Shown here one piece after another: positions 22,901 to 29,420 of a stretch of 64,000 nucleotides of DNA. Each line of letters starts with the position of its first letter. Position 1 is the stretch's first letter. Source of the DNA: Monodelphis domestica (Eukaryota > Chordata > Mammalia > Didelphimorphia > Didelphidae). The notes beneath the pieces are model-generated. The model saw only the letters and a program-made list of their open reading frames with translations, was not told the DNA's origin and searched no databases. Where the stretch lies: positions 70,133,252-70,197,251 of the forward strand of contig NC_077227.1 of assembly GCF_027887165.1 (NCBI RefSeq). The letters are read 5' to 3'. Both the position numbers and the translations under genes were made by a program.

Positions 22901-25096
22901 CATGCCAAAGAAGGGAATGGGTGTTCAAGGGGTAGAAGATATATATGTATGTATTTTATAAATATACATAAACTTGATATTTGTCACACATACACATGTA
23001 TTACATACAAATGCAGGCATATGAACATACCCACCATCATTTGATGAGAGTCCAAAGAATGAGGGAGTTCAAAGCACATGCTCTGAATGGAACACACAAG
23101 TGATATGACCCTCCCCCTTTCCCCTCAGCTTGGGAATTTTTCCAACATGCTCTGAATAAAAATCAGCATCACTTACATCAAGGAAGCTGATGTTGATGTG
23201 GAGGTCAATGTCCACATCATCAATGGTTCCATATTCTCTGCAGAAGCACACATGGCTAGAAGTAAGAATCTAGGGGTGGTGGGGATGGGAGGGAGAGTTG
23301 GGGCACAGGGAAGGCCTAAGCCTAAGAGACTAATGCAGATGAGGGGGTAGAAGGAAATAAGGATTAATCTGAATTTTCTGCCCCCAAGTCACTCATTTAA
23401 TGAAGACCCCTTTCAGGGGCAAAATTCTTACCCTGGGGTCTGTAGAACCACAAAGGGGATCTGTAGATAGGTTTCAAGGGGTCTATGAATTTGGATGGGC
23501 AAAAAAAAAAATACATCTTGATTTTAATATAATTGTTTCATTTTCAGCATTTAAAAACATTCTGAGAAGGGATCCATAGATTCCATTGGGGTCTGACACA
23601 AGAAAGGATTAAGAATCCCTGTTCTAGGGGAATCCTTTGAGGAAAAGAGTTCTGCCTCCCTCCAACCCCACTCAGCCCACCTGATGGACACTGAGTTCTC
23701 ACTATAGATCTCTTTCACAGCTTCAATGTCAGCATCAAGCTGTGGATGTCGGTATAAATCTGCCGCACAGCTCCCCTAAATGGGCAACATACAGAGGGAG
23801 AAGGAGGAAGAATAAGCAAAAGAAGACAAGAAAATGAAGACTTTAGGGGTAAAGAGTAGGTAGAATCTACTCAGCAATTTAAGCCATAGGGATATAAATG
23901 TGGCAGACTACTTGAGGGACTCTATCAAGAGATACTGTTTACCCCAGGAAGTCTGGTACTATTAATGTGCTATTAATTCTACTATCAGTCCAAGATTCAC
24001 ACATTCTAAGAGCCCCTGGTTTCCCCTCTGGGCATTAGATCACAGCTTTGGTACTAATTCCATTTCTCTGAATGGTCCTTAAACAAGTTAGGTGAGAGAA
24101 CAGGGATATGGGATGGAGGGTAGGTGACTGGTATGCTAAAGAACACAGAGAATTCAAGCAGGTTCTGTATGAGGAAAGTCTCTATCACCCCTATGTTTTG
24201 GACTCTGTTCAGAGTAGTGATAATTCTCAGGAATTGGGAGCAAGATGATCATTGAACCCTGTGATTAGTGTGATAAGTGACTGGCAAAACAGATTGGTTA
24301 TTTCTATATACCACCATAGGGACTGTCCCAGCTCTTTTAACAACAAGCCTGAGTTAAGGAGAGAATGACCACATGACCATGTTCTGAATCTAGGATTATT
24401 AATGGTATGAGATGTGGCCATTGTCATACCTTTCAGCCATGGGTTAGTTAGGCAGGCCCTCACCTGTACTCCATAGAGAAATTCCTCAGACTCATTGTCC
24501 CCATCTGAATCATCATCAGTCCAGTACTGGCTTTTAATGTCCTAGAAGTGAAGAACAAGGGTACAAACCTTGGAAATGGGCAAGAGAGGGTACAGGCACA
24601 AGAGAGACCCAAAAGGTAAAAAGCCTCTCTGTGGTAAAGAAATTAAGCCAAGGGGCAGAAGGGACAGAGATGGGAGGGGAAGGGAAAAAAAACTCACAGA
24701 TAACTCCTTTTCTATGGTTGATATCTAAGCTCTCCTAATTCTCATCTGACATTCCTTAGATTCCCACTGATATTTCTTAGATTCCCACTGACATTCCCAA
24801 GATTCTCCACTCCCCCAATCCAAGGATCTAAATCCCTTTCCTAATGCTTTTGTCTTTCCTTATCCTTTCAGTCTCTCCTCCAGCCTTCCCTAGGGTAACC
24901 CTCCTTAGTTCTACCTCATTGTTAAAATCCCTCATGTCCCACCCTGCCTTCTCTCTTGCCCCATCCTCTCTACCATCAGACATGGGGAAGGGAGAGGATT
25001 ATAGAAAAAGCCCAAGTCTACATAGGATCCACTAGGCCTATATATCTCCCAAAAAGGTAGCTCCACATCTGCATCATGAAAGCAATTCCTCACCAT
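4789..25096 (-). CDS. PARP6: PARP6 protein, mono-ADP-ribosyltransferase (spliced CDS, 21 coding segments plus the ATG)
   Basis: PARP6 transfers single ADP-ribose units from NAD+ to proteins. Work on the mammalian enzyme links it to cell-cycle and centrosome control and to dendrite growth. The exon peptides match my memory of mammalian PARP6 nearly residue for residue: acidic N-terminus MDIKSQYWTDDDSDGDNESE, then EYGTIDDVDIDLHINISFLD, the basic stretch KTQQEKRHSWFKASGTIKKF, Cys-containing EYCVVCDEQHVF and AVCTRELCVF, and the C-terminal catalytic domain. In the catalytic part I see the donor-site His in FAFHGSHIENW, the Tyr in AYGKGIYLSP, and Tyr in FFFVYEDGQVG at the third triad position, so an H-Y-Y set as expected for the PARP6/8/16 group. 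The C-terminus is RVIGTQVYTN. The segments total 1,896 nt (631 aa). All phases agree and no stop or frameshift was found, so the gene looks intact. Confidence 0.96.
5301..5385 (-). CDS. PARP6: PARP6 exon 22 (85 bp)
   Basis: Encodes the end of CEV-ITSKDLQKHGNIWVCPVSDHV and then CTRFFFV. Acceptor is CCACAG just above 5,385 and donor GTGAGT is at 5,295-5,300. The valine codon at each end is split between exons. Part of the catalytic fold. Confidence 0.94.
5642..5705 (-). CDS. PARP6: PARP6 exon 21 (64 bp)
   Basis: Encodes TRSIQSRFLQSRNLNCIALCE. Acceptor TTCCAG precedes ACC at 5,705; donor GTAAG is at 5,637-5,641. The last base begins the valine codon completed by exon 22. Confidence 0.94.
6372..6558 (+). 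repeat. MIR/THER-type SINE
   Basis: Shows the MIR order: tRNA-derived head relic, 'ttactagttttgt..gagcaagtcccttaacttctctgggcctcagtttcc' core, then 'tctgtaaagtgagg' and a family-like tail. In PARP6 intron 20. Confidence 0.8.
6652..6731 (-). CDS. PARP6: PARP6 exon 20 (80 bp)
   Basis: Encodes (G)MGKGQHRMPSKDELVQRYNRMNTIPQ, the loop between the catalytic Tyr exon and the next strand. Acceptor TGGCAG lies just above 6,731; donor GTAATC is below 6,652. Confidence 0.94.
6732..9530 (-). other. PARP6 intron 19 (2.8 kb)
   Basis: Unique-looking AT-rich intron DNA. No further exon, structural RNA or clearly named repeat was recognised in this stretch. Confidence 0.6.
9531..9600 (-). CDS. PARP6: PARP6 exon 19 (70 bp), catalytic tyrosine exon
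   Basis: Encodes LHGAAYGKGIYLSPISSISF and then GYS. It carries the conserved YGKGIYL motif with the tyrosine that stacks on NAD+ in ADP-ribosyltransferases. Acceptor is CTGCAAG (an AAG acceptor); donor GTAAG is at 9,526-9,530. Confidence 0.95.
10297..10369 (-). CDS. PARP6: PARP6 exon 18 (73 bp), catalytic histidine region
   Basis: Encodes the end of FH-GSHIENWHSILRNGLVNASY and TKLQ. The codon of the donor-site histidine is split with exon 17 (CA|T). Acceptor CTAG lies just above 10,369; donor GTAAGG is at 10,291-10,296. Confidence 0.95.
10665..10800 (+). repeat. MIR/THER-type SINE fragment
   Basis: Contains 'gggcaagtcacttcactcacctgtaaaattaaggggttggactcagtgacct', the core and downstream part of a MIR-like element. 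Ends near 'attctatgatcctc'. Adjacent to the L2 tail that follows. Confidence 0.75.
10830..11690 (+). repeat. LINE-2 3' region
   Basis: Typical L2 3' sequence: 'ttacacttctactcaaaaacttttcaatggttctcca', 'gtggagccttccctacctcagtcttc', 'tagactataaactccttgagagtaaggacatc' and an end near 'taaacacttgatgagag'. It fills most of PARP6 intron 17 and is old and diverged. Confidence 0.8.
11810..11922 (-). CDS. PARP6: PARP6 exon 17 (113 bp)
   Basis: Encodes QLKFMHTSHQFLLLSSPPAK then EARFRTAKKLYGSTFAF and the first two bases of the catalytic His codon. Acceptor GGGCAG is just above 11,922; donor GTGAGG is just below 11,810. Confidence 0.95.
12213..12261 (-). CDS. PARP6: PARP6 exon 16 (49 bp)
   Basis: A short exon encoding (W)IISSNRSHIVKLPLSR. 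Acceptor CCCTAG is just above 12,261; donor GTAAG is at 12,208-12,212. The Trp codon is completed from exon 15. Confidence 0.94.
13564..13782 (+). repeat. Marsupial CORE-SINE, near full length
   Basis: Starts 'gagccaggtagctcaatggatggag', has the 'ttcctggttgtgtgaccctagtcaagtcac' core, a C-tract, the 'attgtctagcccttaccactcttctgtcttgg' segment, and ends in an A-rich tail. Inserted in PARP6 intron 15 in the opposite orientation to the gene. Confidence 0.9.
13958..14025 (-). CDS. PARP6: PARP6 exon 15 (68 bp)
   Basis: Encodes GSYLEIKKQMDKLDPLAHPL then LQ(W). Acceptor CTATAG is just above 14,025; the donor is the less usual GTATGG at 13,952-13,957. A SINE lies about 180 bases downstream in intron 15. 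Confidence 0.94.
14170..14400 (-). repeat. MIR-type SINE fragment
   Basis: Antisense MIR features: 'catctccattttacaaaataggaaaatcag', 'attcaaactcaggtctcctgattctaactc', 'atgctttatcaataacgctgt'. In PARP6 intron 14. Confidence 0.7.
15033..15098 (-). CDS. PARP6: PARP6 exon 14 (66 bp)
   Basis: Encodes KKNYERLQKALDSVMSIREM then TQ, a helical-looking linker before the catalytic domain. Acceptor TTTCACAG is just above 15,098; donor GTACAT is just below 15,033. Codons are whole at both ends. Confidence 0.95.
15255..15465 (-). repeat. Old MIR-like SINE
   Basis: Contains 'gaaagaaacctcaaagatcatctggtctaacc' and 'gatttgaaattcaggtcttttgattcca..ccactgtaccatactgcc', an antisense MIR-like layout. In PARP6 intron 13. 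Confidence 0.65.
15979..16104 (-). CDS. PARP6: PARP6 exon 13 (126 bp)
   Basis: Encodes VVDLLVAMCRAALESPRKSI then IFEPYPSVVDPSDPKTLAFNPK. Relative to the human sequence as I remember it, one Thr is Ser (VVDPSDPK). Acceptor CTGAG is just above 16,104; donor GTAAAT is at 15,973-15,978. Confidence 0.95.
16193..16373 (-). repeat. Marsupial CORE-SINE, antisense
   Basis: Begins with a T-run and 'aaacccccacctttt', includes 'gggggttaaatgatttgcccggggtcatacagctagga', ends 'tttgccacctggatgcccc'. In PARP6 intron 12; same orientation as the gene. Confidence 0.85.
16457..16549 (-). CDS. PARP6: PARP6 exon 12 (93 bp)
   Basis: Encodes PAVCTRELCVFSFYTLGVMS then GAAEEVATGAE, with two conserved cysteines. Acceptor CCTTAG is just above 16,549; donor GTAGGA is at 16,451-16,456. 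Codons are whole at both ends. Confidence 0.95.
17054..17149 (-). CDS. PARP6: PARP6 exon 11 (96 bp)
   Basis: Encodes IMKYAEQRIPTLNEYCVVCD then EQHVFQNGSMLK, including the CVVC pair. Acceptor CCTGCAG is just above 17,149; donor GTATAA lies just below 17,054. Confidence 0.95.
17805..17942 (+). repeat. MIR/THER-type SINE
   Basis: 'tatagtgtggtagaaaatgtagtagacttaagagtaataagg', '...cttattagcttggacaaatgactgcttctgtgagcctcagtttcc', 'gggcaaaatggaagtgacaat'. Abuts a second, different SINE. In PARP6 intron 10. Confidence 0.75.
17943..18190 (+). repeat. CORE-SINE (MON/WSINE-like), near complete
   Basis: Begins 'agttaggtggcacagtaaaaagggcattgga', has 'ttcaaatttgaactcagatcattaatagctgtgtaacc' and 'gtaaaatgaggatatcacctacctcacatgattgtcgtggagataaa', and ends 'ataaaatgctagctacttattattatta'. 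Family name tentative. Confidence 0.75.
18335..18405 (-). repeat. CORE-SINE 5' fragment, antisense
   Basis: 'gaatccaggacttcccatctctaggcctagctctcaatttactgagccacctagctgtccc' is the antisense tRNA-like head of the main marsupial SINE; the rest is missing. Confidence 0.8.
18832..18885 (-). CDS. PARP6: PARP6 exon 10 (54 bp)
   Basis: Encodes VSGHCKNIPTLEYGFLVQ. Acceptor GCCAG is just above 18,885; donor GTAAAC is just below 18,832. It is exactly 18 whole codons, so skipping it would keep the frame. Confidence 0.94.
19493..19703 (-). CDS. PARP6: PARP6 exon 9 (211 bp)
   Basis: The longest coding exon. It encodes SPSFPIIQDSMLKGKLGVPE, then LRVGRLMNRSISCTMKNPKV and a proline-rich stretch (GYPPSPQAGLPCPQHVGLPP). 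Acceptor TCTTCAG is just above 19,703. The donor is GTACAT just below 19,493; an in-frame read-through beyond it exists but departs from the family sequence. Confidence 0.94.
19863..19992. repeat. (TC)n(TG)n(TC)n microsatellite
   Basis: About 130 bases of alternating TC and TG dinucleotides in intron 8, roughly 160 bases upstream of exon 9 on the gene strand. The 171-codon frame at 19,560-20,075 is exon 9 reading through this repeat and is not a gene. Confidence 0.95.
20103..20290 (-). repeat. Marsupial CORE-SINE, antisense
   Basis: T-run, 'aaaacccttaccttccatcttac', 'gggttaagtgacttgcccagggttacatagctagg', ends 'tcaatccactgagccacttagctaccccc'. Full-length-like copy in PARP6 intron 8. Confidence 0.9.
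20767..20890. repeat. Minisatellite, 42-bp unit, three copies
   Basis: Units begin at 20,767, 20,809 and 20,851, each starting GAAAGGACATAAGGGATAGG and ending in GTCACAT(A/G)TTAGATTAC. The second and third units appear identical over the shared 40 bases; the first differs at one site. Non-coding, in PARP6 intron 8. Confidence 0.95.
20955..21078 (+). repeat. L2-type tail
   Basis: 'aggttccttgagagtaatgcctgtttcatt', 'tatcccccagtagtaagtgcagttcccagcacatgataggtgctttaaaaatg' is the standard L2 3' end. In PARP6 intron 8. Confidence 0.75.
21205..21354 (-). CDS. PARP6: PARP6 exon 8 (150 bp)
   Basis: Encodes ILGMFTSQQWKHLSNDFLKT then QQEKRHSWFKASGTIKKFRA and GLSIFSPIPK. Basic and aromatic rich. Acceptor CCTGAG is just above 21,354; donor GTGAGT is just below 21,205. 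An L2-type tail sits about 130 bases downstream in the intron. Confidence 0.95.
22284..22350 (-). CDS. PARP6: PARP6 exon 7 (67 bp)
   Basis: Encodes (E)PSIEVFQPSNKEGFGLGLQLKK. Acceptor TTTGCAG is just above 22,350; donor GTAAGA is just below 22,284. The Glu codon is split with exon 6. Confidence 0.95.
22767..22857 (-). CDS. PARP6: PARP6 exon 6 (91 bp)
   Basis: Encodes EEVSTAWKVLRTEPIVLRLR then FSLSQYLDGP and the first base of the next Glu. Acceptor CCCAG is just above 22,857; donor GTAAAA is at 22,761-22,766. Confidence 0.95.
23177..23237 (-). CDS. PARP6: PARP6 exon 5 (61 bp)
   Basis: Encodes (R)EYGTIDDVDIDLHINISFLD. Acceptor CTGCAG is just above 23,237; donor GTAAGT is at 23,171-23,176. Confidence 0.95.
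23424..23623. mobile_element. hAT-type MITE relic (family with GGTTAAGAACCCCTG end)
   Basis: Begins 'caaaattcttaccctggggtctgtag', contains 'catttaaaaacattctgagaagggatccatagatt', ends 'gaaaggattaagaatccctg'. The ends form imperfect inverted repeats. The same family recurs near 45,360, 48,360 and 50,280. Short and without a transposase. Confidence 0.7.
23681..23775 (-). CDS. PARP6: PARP6 exon 4 (95 bp)
   Basis: Encodes GSCAADLYRHPQLDADIEAV then KEIYSENSVSI and two bases of Arg. Acceptor ATTTAG is just above 23,775; donor GTGGGC is at 23,675-23,680. Confidence 0.95.
24464..24541 (-). CDS. PARP6: PARP6 exon 3 (78 bp)
   Basis: Encodes DIKSQYWTDDDSDGDNESEE then FLYGVQ, the acidic N-terminal tract that directly follows the initiator Met of exon 2. 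Acceptor TTCTAG is just above 24,541; donor GTGAGG is at 24,458-24,463. Confidence 0.95.
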
Positions 25097-25281
25097 TGGG
25101 TCAGTGGCTCACACACACTTCCCAGGCAGCACTAGGTAGTGTCCCTCCATGCCACCAACTGAGGTCAGCAAGATGAACATCCAGAAGACCATACAAGGAA
25201 CAGGAGGGAATGATGTCAGGAACTGACTGGAGATCAGCCAGGGATAGTGGATTCTGTCACCGTGGCAACCAAGTCACTGCC
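25094..25281 (-). CDS. PARP6: PARP6 exon 2: 5' UTR and initiator ATG only
   Basis: Acceptor TTCTTTAG is just above 25,281. The exon ends with CCAATG, and the ATG (25,094-25,096) directly abuts the donor GTGAGG. The coding sequence thus enters exon 3 at its second codon. The rest of the exon is leader and contains a short upstream ORF. The start was chosen because it continues in phase into DIKSQYW, the known PARP6 N-terminus. Confidence 0.9.
25109..25192 (-). CDS. Upstream ORF in the PARP6 leader, 27 codons
   Basis: An ATG at 25,190-25,192 opens a reading frame that starts MVFWMFILLTSVGGMEGHYL and ends with TGA twelve bases before the PARP6 ATG. It lies wholly within exon 2. Two further in-frame ATGs follow. 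The peptide is hydrophobic at its start. It may reduce or gate initiation at the PARP6 ATG; translation is not shown by sequence alone. Confidence 0.5.
   Translation of the reverse strand: MVFWMFILLTSVGGMEGHYLVLPGKCV
25257..25269. promoter_or_regulatory. X-box-like motif in PARP6 leader exon
   Basis: GTCACC and GGCAAC half-sites (allowing a one-base shared or short spacer) occur near the 5' end of exon 2. They resemble an RFX site. The motif is in transcribed leader, so it may be chance or mark an older or alternative promoter. Confidence 0.25.
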
Positions 25282-26039
25282 CTAAAGAAGGTAGACAACT
25301 GTTGGTTACATCACTGTTCCACAGCCTGAGTCAACATTAGCAGGCATGTAAGTACAAACATACTTACAATCATCTTTACAAAATGTACATGTACAAGCAT
25401 ATTCATAAGTATGTGCAGTTACAAATTTACTCACATACATGTAAACAGCACTTGTTGATGGAGAGGAAATCCCTTTGAAAAATATAAAATGCTACAAAAA
25501 TGAAAAACATGATGGCCCATTTAAGTTCAAAAGACAGGGAAAGGGTCATAAGTAGCTCATCAACTCCAGAAGCCTAGATGCCTAATCCTATGACATACTC
25601 TAAAGAATCACTACCCTTTATGATTAACTCAGGAGTCAGCGGGGGATGGAATAGGGCCAGTATCAATCATATTACTCTAATCCTTCAGTCAACTCACCCT
25701 GAAATGTCCTTATATCATCAGAGCCTCTGCCCTAAAACTTTTAGCTCCTTCGCACCCTAATCACATTGAACATTCTCTGAAGAACACGAGAAGACAAAGT
25801 CAAAGGCGATGATCCTACGCCTGTCTAGATGTTGAACACACAGGACTCAAGAGTAGTCCCTACAGAGGCAGCAGAAGACTAATTTCTGGAAGCAAGTGTA
25901 GCCCATACTGACTCTGATGATCCTCTAGTTTATAGTATCACCCCCATCCAAAAGGACTTCAAGTTGCTGATGAGTACAACAGCTCCAACCCTACTAAAAC
26001 TCTCCCTCTAGAACAGAAGTCATCAGTTTTTAAATACCT

Positions 26040-26345
26040 AGGGACCTCGACAGCAAAGTGAGGACAGAACTAGCCTTAGAGTAGAGCTAGAAAGTGTTCC
26101 CATTGCTCTAGGTCCATACTGGTGAGCACATGGCACACTCATGCCCCAGTGTGAGGGGGAGGGCTGCCCCCCTCCCCCTCTCCAAAGCCCCCAAGGGCAT
26201 TTTTCACATGCTCTACCCCTCTGCCTTGTAGCCCAATGTGAGCCCTTCCTCCCTCCCCTGTCTGGGGGGATACAGGGTGGCTCACAAGCAACTTGAGGGC
26301 GGTTTGGGCACACAATCTCTAAAAGGTTTGCTAACCCTGTTCTAG
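26040..26345 (-). mobile_element. hAT-like non-autonomous element
   Basis: Antisense copy of the element at 40,902: the end 'ctctaaaaggtttgctaaccctgtt' is the reverse complement of 'ccagtgatggcaaaccttttat', and the GC-richer middle aligns ('gtgagggggagggctgccc' region). Its GC and CpG content stands out in intron 1. No transposase. Confidence 0.6.
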
Positions 26346-27325
26346 GTTAATAAAGGACCTTCTGAATCAACTTCAAAAGCTGCCAAAAACATATACCCTC
26401 TACCTTGGGAATAGCCCACTCCAACTTCTTTCCCTACCCCGATGTGGGATTTGTGGTATAACCATGAAATAATGTACATAAAAGTACTTTTTAAACTATA
26501 ACCCACAATTAAATGGAAATAAAAAGTATGACTGGATCTAAATACTGTCTTAATGAAAAGGCCCATCTATGATATTTGGAATATGAAGCATCAGAAAGGC
26601 TTCCTCTGCCCCAGTATTTCCCATATCACCCTTGTCTGAAATACCACCATCAGAGTTCCTTCTCTTGCCTTACTGATTTTCTTCTCTAAACTCCTCTTTT
26701 AAAACTTAAGTCCCTCTGAAAGAAGAATATATTAAATTAATACCCATTATTTTGGATTATAATTTGTCAGGTCCAAAGAGTAATCAAGCTATAAGATAGC
26801 ACAAGTCTTCCAGGAAAATGCTTATTGGGCATGTCAATGTATATATTTAACCAGCCTTGGGTATGCCAGGATGTTGCCTAAGTTTCAAGAATATAAAAAT
26901 CTTGGGGGTGAAAAAAACAAAAACACAAAAGAGAAAGGAGAGGTGAGAATAAGGGTTTATAAAGTGTCTATCATGTGCCAGACATGTTGCAAGGGTTTTT
27001 TAATATATATGATTTCATTTGATCCCCAAAACTTTGCAAGTAGGAAAAAAAAAAGAAAAAAGCAGAACATGGAAATAATCAGGACTTTTGTCAAAATAAA
27101 ATAAGATACTCATTCATAACAAATTCTAAATAATGTAAAGTTCTATGTATTATTTTTTAATTGTTTTATATGAATGGTTGTTAATTACTAAAATGTAAAC
27201 TTCAACAAAAAAGGCAAGAGGGAGTTAAACTGTTCATAGGGCAATCATCCCAGGAAAAATAACTCTGTGTGCCATTATGATTTAAAAAAAAAAAAGGAAA
27301 GAACCCAGGACTCAGAGAAAGTGGA

Positions 27326-27385
27326 GGGAGGAAAAGAAAGGAAAGAAAGAAAGAAGGAAGGAAAGAGGGAAGAAGGGGAAAAGGG
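27326..27385. repeat. GGAA/GAAA-rich simple repeat
   Basis: Purine tract built from GGAAAGAAAG and GGAAG units in PARP6 intron 1. It generates spurious open frames on both strands (27,202-27,491). Confidence 0.9.
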
Positions 27386-28119
27386 AAAGTACTTAATAAG
27401 CTCTGGCTATGTGAAAGAACAAGAAAAGTATACAAGTGAAGATGGGGCCAGGAGGAGTGAGAAATTGTTTAGGTGGCTAAAGTCTTATTAACTCAAAGCT
27501 AGACCCAAGAAACAAGATATAAGTGGAAAAAGGAAGAGAAGCTATAAAGGATTTCCAAGCAAGATAGAAAACATTTTCTACCCATGTGTCTATACATATT
27601 TATATCTGTGTGTACATATATATAAATGGGAATCCTAATATCTTCAGTTTAGTGCTCCCAGGCCTATTATAAGCCAGACATGCCAAGTTATCATCAGTCC
27701 AGAGTTCTCAATATATGAAATGAAATACCCTAAGGCATCTATCACTATTTCCCCATTAATAGACTCCCTAGAATAATAGATAACAATAGTCACTTCCATA
27801 GTACTTTCCAGTTTGCAAAATGCTTTAAATATGTTATATTAGCCAGCCCTGTGGATTCAGATGTAGCATTAGACTTCCAATTCTATAGGTTCTACTGTAA
27901 ATGTTCCATTTTGCCCTTCAGGGTAAAGGAATTGTACAGAATATTTCAAGATTTCTCTAAGAAAGGGATAAAAGCCATCAAAACTATCTTGGGTCCAGAA
28001 GTCTGGGGAGGTGCTCATCTGCTATTCCCTTTGTAGACCTCAGAAATATCTGTCCTTTCTGACAAGTCAAAAGAAAGGCCTTCTTAGTGTGCAAGAATCA
28101 TCTTGATTTAGAGTTCTCT

Positions 28120-28615
28120 GGATCCCATTAGATTGCAAGGGCATGGTGCATGGTACTTAAGACACAACGATGAAAAATGGCAGTCTCTGTCCTCAAAGAG
28201 CTTACAAAGAAGGAAGAGACAAAGTACTTAGACAAGTACTTACGATGGGGAAAAAGTACACTGAAACATGGATTTTGAGGTAGAAGATCCTCAGAGGTCA
28301 TCTGGTCCAACCTATTATTTTATCAATGAGCAAACGGAGGCTCAGAGGAAATAAGTTAACTTGCCCAAGGTCACATGGGAAGCAGGTGGCAGAGCTGAGA
28401 CTCAAACCCTGATCCCTGGCTCCAAATTCTGTACACTTTTCCCACTACACTAAATATAAGCTAAATCAGAATGAGAAAAGTACACAGCAGAAGTGAGAGA
28501 GAGAAGCCTGAAAGCCTAAGGAGGGAGGGATCTCCTTTAATTGAAGGGGTCACAAGAAGGCCTCCAGGAGAAGTCATCTGAGCAGGGCCAAGAAGAAAAG
28601 GTAGGATTTTAGCAA
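28120..28615 (+). repeat. Old interspersed repeat 'family A', split by a MIR
   Basis: Left part 'ctgtcctcaaagagcttacaaagaagg' and right part 'cacaagaaggcctccaggagaagtcatctgagcagggccaagaagaaaaggtaggatttt' follow the order of a long element that recurs at 17,700, 37,915, 44,680 and 57,630. Its name is not known to me. A MIR lies between the parts. Confidence 0.5.
28262..28474 (-). repeat. MIR-type SINE inserted in older repeat
   Basis: 'ggtagaagatcctcagaggtcatctggtcc', 'caatgagcaaacggaggctcagaggaaataagttaacttgcccaaggtcacatgg', '..gagactcaaaccctgatccctggctcc'. The flanks GAAAAAGTACAC and GAAAAGTACAC look like a target-site duplication. Confidence 0.75.
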
Positions 28616-28809
28616 AAAGAAGAGTTCCTTCCGTGGAAGAAGGTGCAAAACCCCCAGCCTCACTCACTTCCACTAAACTCCTACCTATCCCCGGAGGGCG
28701 GCCCCTCCCGTGGGCTCCCGCGCTGTCTCCCTGGCCACCCCAGCACCTGGGCCTCAAGCCTTCCCCACCCCCCCACACACATCTGTCCCATCTCCATCCT
28801 CCCCGCCCG

Positions 28810-28823
28810 GTCTCCATGGCAAC
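28810..28823. promoter_or_regulatory. RFX X-box-like palindrome
   Basis: GTCTCCATGGCAAC resembles the X-box bound by RFX factors; one half-site (GGCAAC) fits the consensus fully, the other has one mismatch. It lies in intron 1 some 75 bases beyond the exon 1 donor, inside the CpG island. Confidence 0.4.
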
Positions 28824-28898
28824 CCCCGTGAAGGCCCTCCTCCTCCTCCTCCCCCTCCTCCTCCCCCTTTTCCCCCCTCCTCCCCGGCGCGCACTCAC

Positions 28899-29000
28899 CA
28901 GTCGCTCGCTCCCGACGATCCCGGGCCTCGGCCCCGCTGCTCCCGAAGGATGGATGACAGCCTGGGGGCCCGGGGCTCCCAGGGCTAGGGGGCGGGAAAG
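28899..29000 (-). other. PARP6: PARP6 exon 1 (non-coding; 5' end unknown)
   Basis: Within the CpG island a good minus-strand donor, CGACTG followed by GTGAGTGC, lies at 28,893-28,898 and defines the 3' end of a leader exon. The upstream limit is not set by the sequence; the value given is a minimum. The link to exon 2 rests on strand, order and the lack of other candidates. Confidence 0.65.
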
Positions 29001-29420
29001 CAGCGGCGCCTCGGCCCGGTCCGACTCGGCCCTCCCCGCCCCCTCCTCCTCAGCTCCAGCTCTCAGCGGGGCGGGGGGAGGGGGGGGTAGAGGGCGAGGT
29101 GGGGCGGGGCGGGGCGGGGAGACCGCAGAGGCCGCGGCGGCCAGCGGCAGGAGAGTTCCCCCCTCTCCAGTTCTCCCGCTCTCCCTCCCCGCGGCCGCCC
29201 GCCCTCGCTCGCTCGCTTCGTTGTTCCTGTCAGAGGCGCGCCGGGCCGGGCCGGGCCGGGCCGGGCAGGGCCGCTTTGCGCATGCTCCCAGCGGCTACGC
29301 TCGGGTCACGTGGTCTCCGTTTAGGGGAAGGTCAAGGCTGGCGCGAGGCTAGGCTGAAGCCACCGGGCCTGTTAGGGTACCTCCGGGGACGGCCTTCTCG
29401 CGGGCAGAGAGACCGTCTCT

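Larger units (their letters stand above)
4490..29260 (-). other. PARP6: PARP6 gene, whole transcription unit (5' end approximate)
   Basis: The unit runs from a CpG-island promoter near 29 kb to overlapping poly(A) signals at 4,508-4,521. It has about 23 exons; 22 were placed exactly or nearly so, and exon 1 only by its donor at 28,898. The transcription start is not visible directly, so the upper limit is the edge of the CpG-rich core. Introns range from about 256 bases (5,386-5,641) to 3.6 kb (intron 1). Every placed internal boundary has GT/AG signals on the minus strand. No second gene was seen inside the introns. Confidence 0.93.
28680..29420 (-). promoter_or_regulatory. CpG-island promoter of PARP6
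   Basis: A dense cluster of CpG and GC boxes in an otherwise CpG-poor region. Visible sites include a GGGGC repeat at 29,101-29,119 (Sp1 sites and potential G-quadruplex), tandem GGGCC units at about 29,238-29,265, an NRF1-like TGCGCATGCTC at 29,277-29,287 and a USF/TFE-type TCACGTGGT near 29,306-29,315. No clear TATA box is placed, which fits a broad housekeeping promoter. It could also fire rightward, but no plus-strand exon was recognised. Confidence 0.85.

Noticed and set aside
28633-29352. A 239-codon plus-strand frame and overlapping frames in the CpG island
   Set aside because: Pro/Ala/Gly/Arg-rich translation typical of GC-rich DNA, overlapping the PARP6 promoter; no domain, splice context or family match.
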